Shown here: positions 26,276-36,229 of the stretch, piece by piece
Position numbering within the stretch: the stretch's first letter is position 1
Layout of the letters: every line of letters starts with the position of its first letter
Origin: Saccharomonospora sp. NB11
Lineage (GTDB): Bacteria > Actinomycetota > Actinomycetes > Mycobacteriales > Pseudonocardiaceae
DNA length: 64,000 bases
NCBI RefSeq assembly: GCF_015910535.1
Contig: NZ_JACBJG010000007.1
Span: 238,962 to 302,961, forward strand
Direction: 5' to 3'
Notes under the pieces: model-generated
Database searches by the model: none
Told to the model about the DNA's origin: nothing
The model's input: the letters and a program-made list of their open reading frames with translations, nothing else
Translations under genes and position numbers: made by a program

Positions 26276-26754
26276 GTGGTTACGCGGCGCAACTGATGCG
26301 TCGTATCGAAGCGTTGGACACGGCGGCGGCCGACAACCGGCGACGCGCCGAGGCCTACCAGCGGACGGAGGAGGAGCTGAAGGACGTCAGCGCGAGCGTG
26401 ACGTCGCCCGACGGGGTGGTGACCGTCGTGGCCGGGCCCGGGGGCGTGATCTCGTCCGTCACGTTCTCCGAGAGCGTGCACGACCTCAGCCCGGCGTCCT
26501 TGTCGACGACGGTGCAGCAGACCATCGCGGCCGCCGTCGCCGCGGTGGCGCGCCGGCAGGCGGACGTCGTCCGCCGGGGCCTCGGCAGCTCGGAACTGCT
26601 CGACCGGGTCACCGAGTCGGACGAGCGACTGTTCGGAGATCAGCGCCCGAAAGCACCTGCGGAGGATCTCGCGCCCGCGACAAGTGAGGCGCATGCTGCC
26701 GACGACGAGTTGTTCTTCGAGGAGTTCGACATCTTCGAGTCGTCCGAGCAGTGA
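26272..26754 (+). CDS. YbaB/EbfC-family protein
   Basis: A 160-residue protein. Residues ~10-105 match the YbaB/EbfC dimerisation fold: a helix ([20 protein letters not shown]), then strands ([24 protein letters not shown]) and a second helix with Ala/Val/Arg. The remaining ~50 residues are acidic ([17 protein letters not shown]). Actinobacterial YbaB-like proteins of this length are frequent in T7SS gene neighbourhoods. A nucleoid-binding role is known for short YbaB, but it may not apply here. It is the last gene of the cassette. Confidence 0.8.
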   Translation: MSGYAAQLMRRIEALDTAAADNRRRAEAYQRTEEELKDVSASVTSPDGVVTVVAGPGGVISSVTFSESVHDLSPASLSTTVQQTIAAAVAAVARRQADVVRRGLGSSELLDRVTESDERLFGDQRPKAPAEDLAPATSEAHAADDELFFEEFDIFESSEQ

Positions 26755-26875
26755 GAAGTCGGGCCGCGGATGGGCGTTGACCGGCTCGTCGTGTGGCCGG
26801 GGCCACCGGGATGTCTGTCGTGTCGCGCCCGTACCCGACTCCGAACACCGCGGTTACCCTTGCCTCGTGGACGCG

Positions 26876-27628
26876 ATGATCGACCTGAACAGCGACCTGG
26901 GCGAAGGCTTCGGCGCGTGGCCGCTCGGTGACGACGAGGCACTGCTCGACGTGGTGACCAGTGCGAACATCGCGTGTGGGTTCCATGCCGGTGATCCGAG
27001 TGTGCTGCGCCGGGTCACCGAGCGCGCGGCGGAGCGGGGCGTGAGCATCGGCGCGCAGGTCGGTTACCGCGACCTCGCCGGGTTCGGTCGGCGGTTCATC
27101 GACATGGACCCGCACGACCTGGCCAACGACGTCATCTACCAGATCGGGGCGCTCGACGGGTTCGCGCGGATTGCGGGGTCGGCCGTGCGGTACGTGAAGC
27201 CGCACGGGGCGCTCTACAACGCCGTGGTCTCCCACGCCGAGCAAGCCGCCGCCGTGGTGGAGGCGGTCCGCCGCTACGACCCGTCGCTACCGATCCTCGG
27301 CCTGCCGGGCTCGGAGCTGGTGAAGCAGGCCGAGGAGGCGGGCCTGTCCGTGGTGCTGGAGTCGTTCGCCGACCGCGCCTACACGCCGCAGGGCACGTTG
27401 GTGTCGCGCCGCGACCCGCTGGCCGTGGTGCGGGACCCCGACGCGGTGGTGGAACGCAGTGTGCGCATGGCGGTCGAGGGTGCGGTGCAGGCCGTGGACG
27501 GCACGGTGCTCAGCCTCAGTCCGCAGTCGCTGTGCGTGCACGGGGACACTCCGGGCGCAGTGGAACTCGCTCGGCGAGTGCGCAAGGCCCTGGCCGACGC
27601 CGGGGTGGAGGTCAAGCCCTTCGTGTGA
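26876..27628 (+). CDS. pxpA: 5-oxoprolinase subunit A (LamB/YcsF family)
   Basis: A 250-residue LamB/YcsF protein. The start [13 protein letters not shown] and the blocks [37 protein letters not shown] and [17 protein letters not shown] are all family hallmarks. PxpA works with PxpB and PxpC to hydrolyse 5-oxoproline to glutamate using ATP. pxpB/pxpC (KipI/KipA) are not next to it. The start may instead be the GTG at 26867 (VDAMIDLNS). Confidence 0.92.
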   Translation: MIDLNSDLGEGFGAWPLGDDEALLDVVTSANIACGFHAGDPSVLRRVTERAAERGVSIGAQVGYRDLAGFGRRFIDMDPHDLANDVIYQIGALDGFARIAGSAVRYVKPHGALYNAVVSHAEQAAAVVEAVRRYDPSLPILGLPGSELVKQAEEAGLSVVLESFADRAYTPQGTLVSRRDPLAVVRDPDAVVERSVRMAVEGAVQAVDGTVLSLSPQSLCVHGDTPGAVELARRVRKALADAGVEVKPFV

Positions 27629-27652
27629 GCGGAGTGTGCTCGCGGTCACAAA

Positions 27653-27698
27653 GGAACGAGCTTGACCCTCACGTTGCGTGAGGCCCGAGGCTCGTTCC
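27653..27698 (+). promoter_or_regulatory. TipA-type MerR operator/promoter
   Basis: TTGACC (27662-27667) overlaps the dyad CCTCACG-TTG-CGTGAGG (27667-27683). This is the arrangement of the Streptomyces tipA promoter, where a -35 element abuts CCTCACG...CGTGAGG in a long spacer. The whole is enclosed in a second inverted repeat, GGAACGAGC (27653-27661) with GCTCGTTCC (27690-27698). The VOC gene starts 1 base later, so the message would be nearly leaderless. The TipA-like regulator is the second gene of the unit, giving autoregulation. Confidence 0.72.
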
Positions 27699-27699
27699 C

Positions 27700-28224
27700 A
27701 TGAGCGACTACTACAACGCCTTCGAGATCAGCCCGGTGCCCGCGCCCGGTCCCGACGCCGTCGCGCCGGAGCTGTACCGCGGGATCTACGGGATGCCGGC
27801 GTTCGTGCGGATCCCGACGAACGACCTGGCGGCCTCGGTGGACTTCTGGACTCGCGGGCTCGGGTTCTTCGAGTTGTTCGGCATTCCCGGGACGCTGGTG
27901 CACCTGCGTCGCTGGGCCTTCCAGGACGTGCTGCTCGTCGCGGGGGAGGACGTGCCCGAGCGGGCTCCGTCGCTGACCGTCAATTTCGCGTGCGTGTTGA
28001 ACCAGGTCGACGAGATCGTCGACGCCGTGCGTGCGTTGGACGCGGACGCGGTCGACGGTCCTCGTGACACCCCGTGGAACACCCGCGACGTGGAGGTGCT
28101 GACCCCGGAGCGGACCAGGGTCGTCTTCACCGCGGCCAAGCAGTGGGACCCGGAGAGCCAGGAAGCACGCAACCTCGCGGCCGTGGGCATCACGGCACCC
28201 GAGTCCGACGGCGGCGAGGGATGA
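27700..28224 (+). CDS. VOC-family (glyoxalase/bleomycin-resistance fold) protein
   Basis: A 174-residue vicinal-oxygen-chelate protein: FVRIPTNDLAASVDFWTRGLGFFELF is the typical first beta-alpha unit, and a second half (LTVNFACVLNQVDEIVDAVRAL, VEVLTPERTRVVF) repeats it. VOC members include glyoxalases, dioxygenases and drug-binding resistance proteins; the subtype cannot be read from the sequence. It is directly controlled by the TipA-type operator and is coupled to a TipA-like regulator (ATGA at 28221), so an antibiotic- or xenobiotic-binding role is a fair inference. Confidence 0.85.
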   Translation: MSDYYNAFEISPVPAPGPDAVAPELYRGIYGMPAFVRIPTNDLAASVDFWTRGLGFFELFGIPGTLVHLRRWAFQDVLLVAGEDVPERAPSLTVNFACVLNQVDEIVDAVRALDADAVDGPRDTPWNTRDVEVLTPERTRVVFTAAKQWDPESQEARNLAAVGITAPESDGGEG

Positions 28225-29090
28225 GCACCCGCACGGCACCGGCGACAATGGTGCCCATGTCCGGGGTCGGTGACGTGCGTGGCGGTGTCGACGACGCCGC
28301 GGTCGACGGGCTGACCGTCGGTGAGGTGTCGGCGCACCTCGGGGTCACGGTCCGGGCGTTGCATCACTGGGACGACATCGGCCTGGTCCGGCCGTCGGTG
28401 CGCACGACGGCCGGGTACCGGCTCTACACAGCCGGGGACCTGGAGCGGCTTCACCGCGTCGTCGTCTATCGGGAACTGGGGTTGGGTCTGGAGGCGATCC
28501 GGTCCGTGCTGGACGGCGGCGACACCGACGTTCCCACGGCGTTGCGCGCACAGCAGGCGCAGGTCACGGAGCGGATCGAGCGACTTCGGCAGTTGAGCGT
28601 GGGATTGGAGCGCATGATCGAGGCACACGAACGCGGTCTGTTGCTCACCGCCGAACAGCAGGCCGCCGTCTTCGGCTCGGACTGGAACCCGGACTGGCCC
28701 GCCGAGGCCCGGGAGAAGTACGGCGACACGGCGCAGTGGCGGCAGTACGCGGAGCGCGCGGCCACCCGCACCCCGGAACAGTGGCAGGACGTCGTGGACA
28801 CGGTCACCGAACTGGACCGGGCGCTCGCCGACGCAATGGACGCGGGCGTGGAGCCCGGAAGCCCGGAGGCGAACGACCTCGTCGAGCGGCACCGCACCGT
28901 GTTCAGTTCCTCCTACTTCACGCTGACGCGGCAGATGCAGGTGTGTCTGGGCCGGATGTACGAGGCGGACCCGCGGTTCACGGCCCACTACGACACCGTT
29001 CGGCCCGGGCTCGCCGGGTGGTTGCGACGCAGCATCGACGCGAACGCCCGCGCTCACGGCATCGACCCCGACACCGCCTCCTGGGAGTAG
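28221..29090 (+). CDS. TipA-like MerR regulator with TipAS drug-binding domain
   Basis: A 289-residue regulator. A MerR winged helix is at ~34-105 (LTVGEVSAHLGVTVRALHHW, then DIGLVRPSVRTTAGYRLY). A coiled coil leads into the TipAS multidrug-recognition domain (EAREKYGDTAQWRQYAE; DLVERHRTVFSSSYF; CLGRMYEADPRFTAHYD). In Streptomyces, TipA binds thiopeptides covalently through a cysteine and activates its own promoter. Here the cysteine in MQVCLGRMYEADPRF is a candidate, but its equivalence is not established. Start 28221 overlaps the VOC stop; ATG 28248 or 28257 are alternatives. Confidence 0.9.
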   Translation: MSTRTAPATMVPMSGVGDVRGGVDDAAVDGLTVGEVSAHLGVTVRALHHWDDIGLVRPSVRTTAGYRLYTAGDLERLHRVVVYRELGLGLEAIRSVLDGGDTDVPTALRAQQAQVTERIERLRQLSVGLERMIEAHERGLLLTAEQQAAVFGSDWNPDWPAEAREKYGDTAQWRQYAERAATRTPEQWQDVVDTVTELDRALADAMDAGVEPGSPEANDLVERHRTVFSSSYFTLTRQMQVCLGRMYEADPRFTAHYDTVRPGLAGWLRRSIDANARAHGIDPDTASWE

Positions 29091-29112
29091 TGCCGGGGTC
29101 GGTCGGCCGGTG

Positions 29113-29523
29113 TCAGGCGGGCGTGAACGACAGGCGTCGTCCCGTGAACTGTCCAGCCTGAATCCGCAGGTACCGGTCGCGCCGTCCCGGGGCCCACGGG
29201 CGGTGGCGGAAGTCGGTGACCCGCACGAGCGTGTCGACGTCAGTGATCACGGTGGCGGTGCCCAGGAGGACCACACTCCACCCGGTGTGGGTCTCGTTGT
29301 CGATCCGGTCGACCTCGAAGGCCACCACCGTGTCCGCCACATGGCGTGACCAGGAGTCGCCGGTGGTTCTGATGATCACGTCTCGTCCGTCGAGCACGTA
29401 GTTCACCGGGCGGATGGCGGGCATCGCCCTCTCGGTGAAGACGAGTCGACCGACCGGCTCGCTCCGCAGCAGGTCGAGGCACTCGGCCTCGTTCAGTTCC
29501 TGCATCTCGACGGGAGCGGACAT
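29113..29523 (-). CDS. Pyridoxamine 5'-phosphate oxidase-family flavoprotein
   Basis: A 136-residue PPOX-fold protein with the split-barrel pattern LLRSEPVGRLVFTE, AIRPVNYVLDGRDVIIRTT and VVAFEVDRIDNETHTGWSV. Members bind FMN or F420 (the latter common in actinobacteria) and act as small oxidoreductases; the cofactor cannot be assigned. GGAGGGG lies a few bases before the ATG. It converges on the TipA-like gene with 22 bases between. Confidence 0.85.
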   Translation of the reverse strand: MSAPVEMQELNEAECLDLLRSEPVGRLVFTERAMPAIRPVNYVLDGRDVIIRTTGDSWSRHVADTVVAFEVDRIDNETHTGWSVVLLGTATVITDVDTLVRVTDFRHRPWAPGRRDRYLRIQAGQFTGRRLSFTPA

Positions 29524-29702
29524 CGTCCCCTCCGACCGTGGTTGTGTCACCAGCCTCGTCCCTTGTTCGTCGCCGGTTCTCGGTGCAGCGTCGCGCTGTC
29601 GAGATCTCGTGGTCGACTCTGCGTCACGTGCGGCGGCGTGGAGCAGGGCACAAAGACCCGTCTGTGACCTCCGATGGACACCGGTGATCGCACCGGCGTG
29701 GG

Positions 29703-30380
29703 TCAGAAGCCGAGGAGGAGACGTTGCCGGCGTCGCCGCTCCTCGGGGGTCTGCCGGGGACAGCTGACGCATTTGTCGTCGCGGGTGCGGGGCGCTTCGT
29801 AGAGCAGACAGCACGAGGAGCGTCGCAACACCAACTGCTCACCGAGCGTGGCGAAGCGGGGTCGGGGCGACCCTCGCCAGACGCACCCGGGGCGGTCGAG
29901 GGCGGCGCGTTCCATGTGATCGGCCAGCGTGTCGGCCAATCGTGGGGTCGAGTCGGTCGAGCCGGTGGTGGACGACGCCCACAGCAGGCGGTTGGCGATC
30001 GAGTCGACGGCCACGGCCCACAGCGCTCGCGGTGAGGCGCCGCTGGCCTCGGCGAACGCGGTGACGGCCGGGTCCACCGCGGCCACCAGCGCGGCACCCA
30101 GTTCCGCGACTCCCGCGCTGAGCGCCCGACTCGACCACGCGTCGAGGAACCGGCCGTCCGGGGCGACGTCGAAGGTGACCGATTCCAGACCGGGATCGCG
30201 TGCCGTGCCCGTGTGCACCCAGGGTTCGATCGCGGGCGCGACGAGCACCGAGGACGCCGAGTACCACCGGATGGTGCCGAGCACGGCAGGTGAGGCGGAA
30301 CCGTGCAGGTGCCGGGCCCTGTCGAGGTCCTCGCGCACCCACGCGGGATCGGCCAACGCGGTCGCGGGCAGGTCGGCCAC
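29703..30380 (-). CDS. FhuF-like (2Fe-2S)-binding protein, probable siderophore-iron reductase
   Basis: A 225-residue protein whose C-terminus carries the FhuF iron-sulfur motif C-C-x10-C-x2-C (SSCCLLYEAPRTRDDKCVSC). FhuF-type proteins reduce ferric siderophores in the cytoplasm. The N-terminal part (RWYSASSVLVAPAIEPWV) fits the family's ligand-binding half. The start is GTG, 2 bases after the stop of the RlmA-like gene on the same strand, so they form one transcript. No siderophore transporter is adjacent. Confidence 0.85.
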   Translation of the reverse strand: MADLPATALADPAWVREDLDRARHLHGSASPAVLGTIRWYSASSVLVAPAIEPWVHTGTARDPGLESVTFDVAPDGRFLDAWSSRALSAGVAELGAALVAAVDPAVTAFAEASGASPRALWAVAVDSIANRLLWASSTTGSTDSTPRLADTLADHMERAALDRPGCVWRGSPRPRFATLGEQLVLRRSSCCLLYEAPRTRDDKCVSCPRQTPEERRRRQRLLLGF

Positions 30381-30382
30381 GG

Positions 30383-31249
30383 TCAGCCCAGCCTCTCGTA
30401 GACCGAGACCGTGAACGCGGTGGTGGTGGTGGTTCGCGGGTCCGTGACGGCGGCGAGCCGGTCGGCGAGGCCGTTGCGGTGCAGGTGGTGGGCGTTGGGG
30501 CCCATGAGCACCACATCGCGCACGTCGTCGGGGGTGAAGGTGACGCGGTCGGTCACGTCCGCGCGGTCGACGAGCCGGAAGCCGTCGGCGAGCGCGGCGT
30601 CGAGGCGTTCGGTCTTGTCGGTGCCGACGTCGAGCAGCCCGAGGTCATCGGCGAGGTCGGCGAGATGGCCCGGCCCGGGACCGGCCACGAGCAGGCGACC
30701 GCCCGGCGCGAGCACGCGGCGGAACTCGTCGGCGTTGCGGGGCGCGAAGACGTTGACCACCAGGTCGGCCACTCCGGAGGCCACCGGCCACGGCTGCCAT
30801 AGGTTCCACACCACGGCGCCGAGCCGTGGATGCGCGCGAGCGGCCCGTTTGAGCGCCGGGGCGGACACGTCGAGCGCGAGCCCCGTCGCCTCCGGCAGCG
30901 CGTCCAGGACGTGCGTGAGGTAGTACCCCGTGCCCGCTCCCGCGTCGATCACGAGCCGGTCCTGTTCCGGCTCCACCCGGGCCGCCAGCGCGTGGGCGAG
31001 CGGGGCGTAGAAGCCGCGGCGCAGGAACGCCTCGCGCGCCGCCACCATGGCCGCCGTGTCGGCCGTCCCCTTCGGCACCGTCGCGTGCAGGAGGTTCACG
31101 TAGCCCTGCCGGGCGAGGTCGAAGCTGTGTCCCGCCGAGCACCGCAGCGTGCGTGCTTGCAACGCCACCTCGCCGCCGCACACCGAGCAGCGCAGAGCGG
31201 CCACGACGGGGGCGGGAGGAGCCGGTGCCACCGGTGCGGGACGCGTCAT
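30383..31249 (-). CDS. RlmA-family 23S rRNA (guanine-N1)-methyltransferase
   Basis: A 288-residue enzyme. The N-terminus has the RlmA zinc finger (CSVCGGEVALQARTLRCSAGHSFD, four Zn ligands C-x2-C...C-x3-H) and the family block RQGYVNLL. The Rossmann domain has motif I IDAGAGTGYYL and VVNVFAPRNADEFRRVL. RlmA(I) methylates G745 and RlmA(II)/TlrB methylates G748, the latter giving macrolide resistance; which applies cannot be told from sequence alone. The start at 31249 is selected because the zinc finger begins soon after. Confidence 0.88.
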   Translation of the reverse strand: MTRPAPVAPAPPAPVVAALRCSVCGGEVALQARTLRCSAGHSFDLARQGYVNLLHATVPKGTADTAAMVAAREAFLRRGFYAPLAHALAARVEPEQDRLVIDAGAGTGYYLTHVLDALPEATGLALDVSAPALKRAARAHPRLGAVVWNLWQPWPVASGVADLVVNVFAPRNADEFRRVLAPGGRLLVAGPGPGHLADLADDLGLLDVGTDKTERLDAALADGFRLVDRADVTDRVTFTPDDVRDVVLMGPNAHHLHRNGLADRLAAVTDPRTTTTTAFTVSVYERLG

Positions 31250-31424
31250 ACCCCTATTCGACCATGCGTCCCGACCGCGGGAAACGCGGACGTTACGTGC
31301 TGCGTGGCCGGGTTCACGTCCTCGCAACGCAGTCGGCGATCAGCCGCAACACCCACCTCCCATGCTCGTCCAAACCCCGCCGTGTGCGCGGGTGCGACGA
31401 CGGTTCGAAGGGCGAGGAGGGCAC

Positions 31425-33079
<1,655 letters not shown>

Positions 33080-33553
33080 CAGTGCTTCCCCGACGGCGGA
33101 GGACCAGTTCCGGTGGCCTGCGCGGCCCCGGTGTGGTGCACTCGGACTGAACGCCCCAGCACCGGCACTCCGCCGCTCCCCGCCCCCCCGACCGCGAACC
33201 GAGCGAAACCGCCCGGACCGAATTGCGTAGGACTACTCACCGGTTACTCAGTGTCTTCACGCTGCCGCCACCGCACGGTGCCCGGCAAGCTGTAGACATC
33301 ACGGTGAGGTGCTCATCCGGCCCGGGCGGTCGCCAGTTCTGGGGGTCTGGCGAACGTCGTGACACAGCCGGACCCGACGAGCACCTCACCGGGTGAGGCC
33401 CGTCCGGTCGGAAGGGGGGCGCAGAGGGGGGAGCGCTCGGCCGGGCGGGCCGACCGTCGTCAGGGCCGAGTCGTCTACGCTTGGGAGTCGCGGTCGGGCC
33501 CTGTGTCCTGCAGTCCGGCCGGAACATCCACGACCTGCTGGAGCGTGCACCTC
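33080..33553. other. Gene-free region between glnB and ffh with nested inverted repeats
   Basis: No credible coding sequence is seen in these 474 bases. It holds two groups of inverted repeats: CGGCGGAG (33094-33101) with CTCCGCCG (33168-33175), enclosing CCGGTG/CACCGG (33128-33133, 33160-33165), and the stronger element at 33302-33391. The ffh promoter must lie here too. glnD would be expected at this place by comparison with M. tuberculosis. Confidence 0.6.
33302..33391 (+). other. Candidate structured RNA or operator upstream of ffh
   Basis: A perfect 13-bp pair, CGGTGAGGTGCTC (33302-33314) with GAGCACCTCACCG (33379-33391). Inside it TCCGG (33316-33320) pairs with CCGGA (33368-33372), and CGCCAG (33331-33336) with CTGGCG (33347-33352). 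The three helices nest in one fold of ~90 bases, ending 162 bases before ffh. It lacks the SRP RNA consensus, so it is not the 4.5S gene. Confidence 0.5.
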
Positions 33554-35086
33554 GTGTTCGACACACTCTCCGATCGGCTCACGTCGGTCCTGCAGAACCT
33601 GCGCGGCAAGGGCAAGCTCTCCGACGCCGACATCGACGCGACAGCGCGGGAGATCCGCATCGCGTTGCTGGAGGCCGACGTCGCCCTCCCCGTCGTCCGC
33701 GAGTTCATCAAGCAGGTCAAGGAGAGGGCCAAGGGCGCCGAGGTCTCGGAGGCCCTGAATCCGGCCCAGCAGGTCATCAAGATCGTGAACGAGGAACTCG
33801 TCGCGATCCTCGGTGGGGAGACCCGCCGACTCAACTTCGCCAAGAACCCGCCGTCGGTCATCATGCTCGCGGGTCTGCAGGGTGCCGGTAAGACGACCCT
33901 GGCAGGCAAGCTCGCGCTGTGGCTGAAGAAGCAGGGCCACACGCCGCTGCTCGTCGCGTGCGACCTCCAGCGTCCGAACGCCGTGACCCAGCTCCAGGTC
34001 GTCGGTGAGCGCGCGGGAGTCGCCACGTTCGCGCCCGAGCCCGGCAACGGGGTGGGCGACCCGGTGGACGTCGCGCGCCGGTCGATCGAGGAAGCGCGCC
34101 GCGCGCAGCACGACGTGGTCATCGTCGACACGGCCGGTCGGCTGGGTGTCGACGAGGAACTGATGCGCCAGGCCGCCGACATCCGCGACGCCGTCACGCC
34201 CGACGAGACGTTGTTCGTGGTCGACGCGATGATCGGTCAGGACGCGGTCACCACGGCCGAGGCTTTCCGCGACGGCGTGGGCTTCTCCGGCGTCGTGTTG
34301 ACCAAGCTCGACGGTGACGCCCGCGGTGGTGCGGCGCTGTCGGTGCGACACGTCACCGGCGAGCCGATCCTCTTCGCGTCGAACGGCGAGAAGCTCGAGG
34401 ACTTCGACGTCTTCCATCCCGACCGCATGGCGAGCCGCATTCTCGGCATGGGTGACGTCCTCACCCTGATCGAGCAGGCCGAGCAGGCGTTCGATCAGGA
34501 GAAGGCGGAGCAGACCGCGGCCAAGCTCGGCACCGGTGAGCTCACGCTGGAGGACTTCCTGGAGCAGATGCAGGCCGTGCGGCGGATGGGGCCGATCGGC
34601 AACCTGCTCGGCATGCTCCCCGGCGCGGGGCAGATGAAGGACCAGCTCGCGCAGGTCGACGACGCCCATCTCGACCGGCTCCAGGCGATCATCCGGGGCA
34701 TGACGCCCGCGGAACGGGCCAACCCGAAGATCATCAACGCGTCGCGCAGGCAGCGCATCGCAAAGGGGTCCGGCGTCACCGTTCGGGACGTCAACGACCT
34801 GGTGAACCGCTTCTTCGAGGCGCGCAAGATGATGCAGCAGATGGCGGGCCGCTTCGGGTTCGGCATGGGCAACAGTGCGACGAAGAAGCGCAAGGGCAAG
34901 AAGGGGAAGAAGGGCAAGAACAAGGGGCCCACGCCGCCCAAGTTCAAGGGCGGGTTCCCCGCAGGACTCCCCGGCGGCATGCCGCAGGGTGGTGGCATGC
35001 CCGACCTGTCCCAGCTCGGTGGCGGCCTGAACGACCTGCCGCCCGGGTTCGACCCGTCGAAGCTGAAGCTGCCGAAGAAGAAGTAG
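33554..35086 (+). CDS. ffh: Signal recognition particle protein Ffh
   Basis: A 510-residue SRP54 GTPase that carries signal-anchor proteins to FtsY. N domain VFDTLSDRLTSVLQNLRGKG, P-loop GLQGAGKTT, DTAGRLGVDEEL and TKLDGDARGG, then the Met-rich M domain (AVRRMGPIGNLLGMLPG; RFFEARKMMQQMAGRFGFGMG) which binds signal sequences and SRP RNA. The tail is Lys-, Gly- and Pro-rich. GTG 33554 is used because TGGAG sits 10 bases upstream and VFDTLSDRL aligns with the M. tuberculosis start. Confidence 0.97.
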   Translation: MFDTLSDRLTSVLQNLRGKGKLSDADIDATAREIRIALLEADVALPVVREFIKQVKERAKGAEVSEALNPAQQVIKIVNEELVAILGGETRRLNFAKNPPSVIMLAGLQGAGKTTLAGKLALWLKKQGHTPLLVACDLQRPNAVTQLQVVGERAGVATFAPEPGNGVGDPVDVARRSIEEARRAQHDVVIVDTAGRLGVDEELMRQAADIRDAVTPDETLFVVDAMIGQDAVTTAEAFRDGVGFSGVVLTKLDGDARGGAALSVRHVTGEPILFASNGEKLEDFDVFHPDRMASRILGMGDVLTLIEQAEQAFDQEKAEQTAAKLGTGELTLEDFLEQMQAVRRMGPIGNLLGMLPGAGQMKDQLAQVDDAHLDRLQAIIRGMTPAERANPKIINASRRQRIAKGSGVTVRDVNDLVNRFFEARKMMQQMAGRFGFGMGNSATKKRKGKKGKKGKNKGPTPPKFKGGFPAGLPGGMPQGGGMPDLSQLGGGLNDLPPGFDPSKLKLPKKK

Positions 35087-35096
35087 GGCGTCGGCC

Positions 35097-36161
35097 GTGC
35101 ACCACCTTCGCGGAGTCGTTCTCCCCGACGGCGTGGAGCGGGACGTCTGGATCGCTGGCGGGCGGATCACGTTCGAGCCGGTCGACGGGGCGCGCACGCT
35201 CGACGGTGCGTTCGTCGTGCCCGGCCTGGTGGATGCGCATTGTCATCCGGGCATCGGGTCGGACGGTCCGACGAGCCTCGACGAGGCGGCCGCGCAGGCG
35301 AGGCGCGACCGCGACGCGGGCACCCTGCTGATCCGGGATTGCGGGCTGCCCATCGACGTCCGCCCGTTGCAGGAGCGGGCCGACCTGCCGCGCATCATCC
35401 GCAGCGGCCGTCATCTGGCCTTGCCGAAGCGCTACCTCCCGGGTTACGCGATCGAGCTGGAGCACCCGGACGACCTCCCCGCGGCGGTGGCGGCGCAGGC
35501 CGCCGACGGCGACGGCTGGGTCAAGCTCGTCGGCGACTGGATCGACCGTTCGGTGGGTGATCTCGCGCCGTTGTGGCCGGACGACGTGCTCGCCGAGGCG
35601 ATCCGCGTCGCCCACGAGGCCGGTGCGCGGGTGACGGCGCACGTCTTCGGCGAGGCCGCGCTGCCGGGGTTGATCGAGGCGGGCATCGACTGCCTGGAGC
35701 ACGGCACGGGCCTGTCGTCCGACCAGCTCGCCGAACTCGCCCGCCGCAACGTCGCGCTGGTACCGACGTTGATCAACATCGACAACTTCCCGGCCATCGC
35801 CGACCGGGCGACACGCTTCCCGACGTACGCCGCGCACATGCGGGCTCTCCACGCGGGCGTCACCGACATGGTCGGCGCCGCGATCGACGCCGGCGTCTCC
35901 GTCTACGCGGGGTCCGACGCGGGCGGCATGGTCGAGCACGGCCGGCTCGTCGACGAGATCGAGGCCCTGCACAAGGCCGGACTGACCCGGGAACAGGCCC
36001 TGGCGTCGGCGTCGTGGGCCGCACGGGACTGGCTCGGTGTCGACGGCGTCGCCGAGGGCGCGTCGGCGGATCTGCTCGTCTTCGACGAGGACCCTCGCGA
36101 GGACCTGTCCGTGCTGCGCACCCCGAAGCACGTCCTCCTCCGGGGCGCTCTGATCGACTGA
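35097..36161 (+). CDS. Amidohydrolase-family protein
   Basis: A 354-residue metal-dependent hydrolase of the amidohydrolase superfamily. Metal-binding positions are VDAHCHPG (HxH), KLVGDW (possible bridging Lys), RVTAHVFG (His), CLEHGTG (His) and YAGSDAGG (Asp). The C-terminus LGVDGVAEGASADLLVFDEDP is the family's usual last block. The substrate is unknown. It follows ffh after 10 bases, as Rv2915c follows ffh in M. tuberculosis. Confidence 0.92.
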   Translation: MHHLRGVVLPDGVERDVWIAGGRITFEPVDGARTLDGAFVVPGLVDAHCHPGIGSDGPTSLDEAAAQARRDRDAGTLLIRDCGLPIDVRPLQERADLPRIIRSGRHLALPKRYLPGYAIELEHPDDLPAAVAAQAADGDGWVKLVGDWIDRSVGDLAPLWPDDVLAEAIRVAHEAGARVTAHVFGEAALPGLIEAGIDCLEHGTGLSSDQLAELARRNVALVPTLINIDNFPAIADRATRFPTYAAHMRALHAGVTDMVGAAIDAGVSVYAGSDAGGMVEHGRLVDEIEALHKAGLTREQALASASWAARDWLGVDGVAEGASADLLVFDEDPREDLSVLRTPKHVLLRGALID

Positions 36162-36229
36162 CGGAGGCGGCCACCCCACCGTAATGTTGACGTCACAGAC
36201 GGTCGGCAGCCCACGGTCGGGGAGGTGCG

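Noticed and set aside
33302..33391. 4.5S SRP RNA gene near ffh
   Set aside because: No GGAA-type tetraloop or conserved SRP-RNA symmetric loop sequence is seen in the structure.
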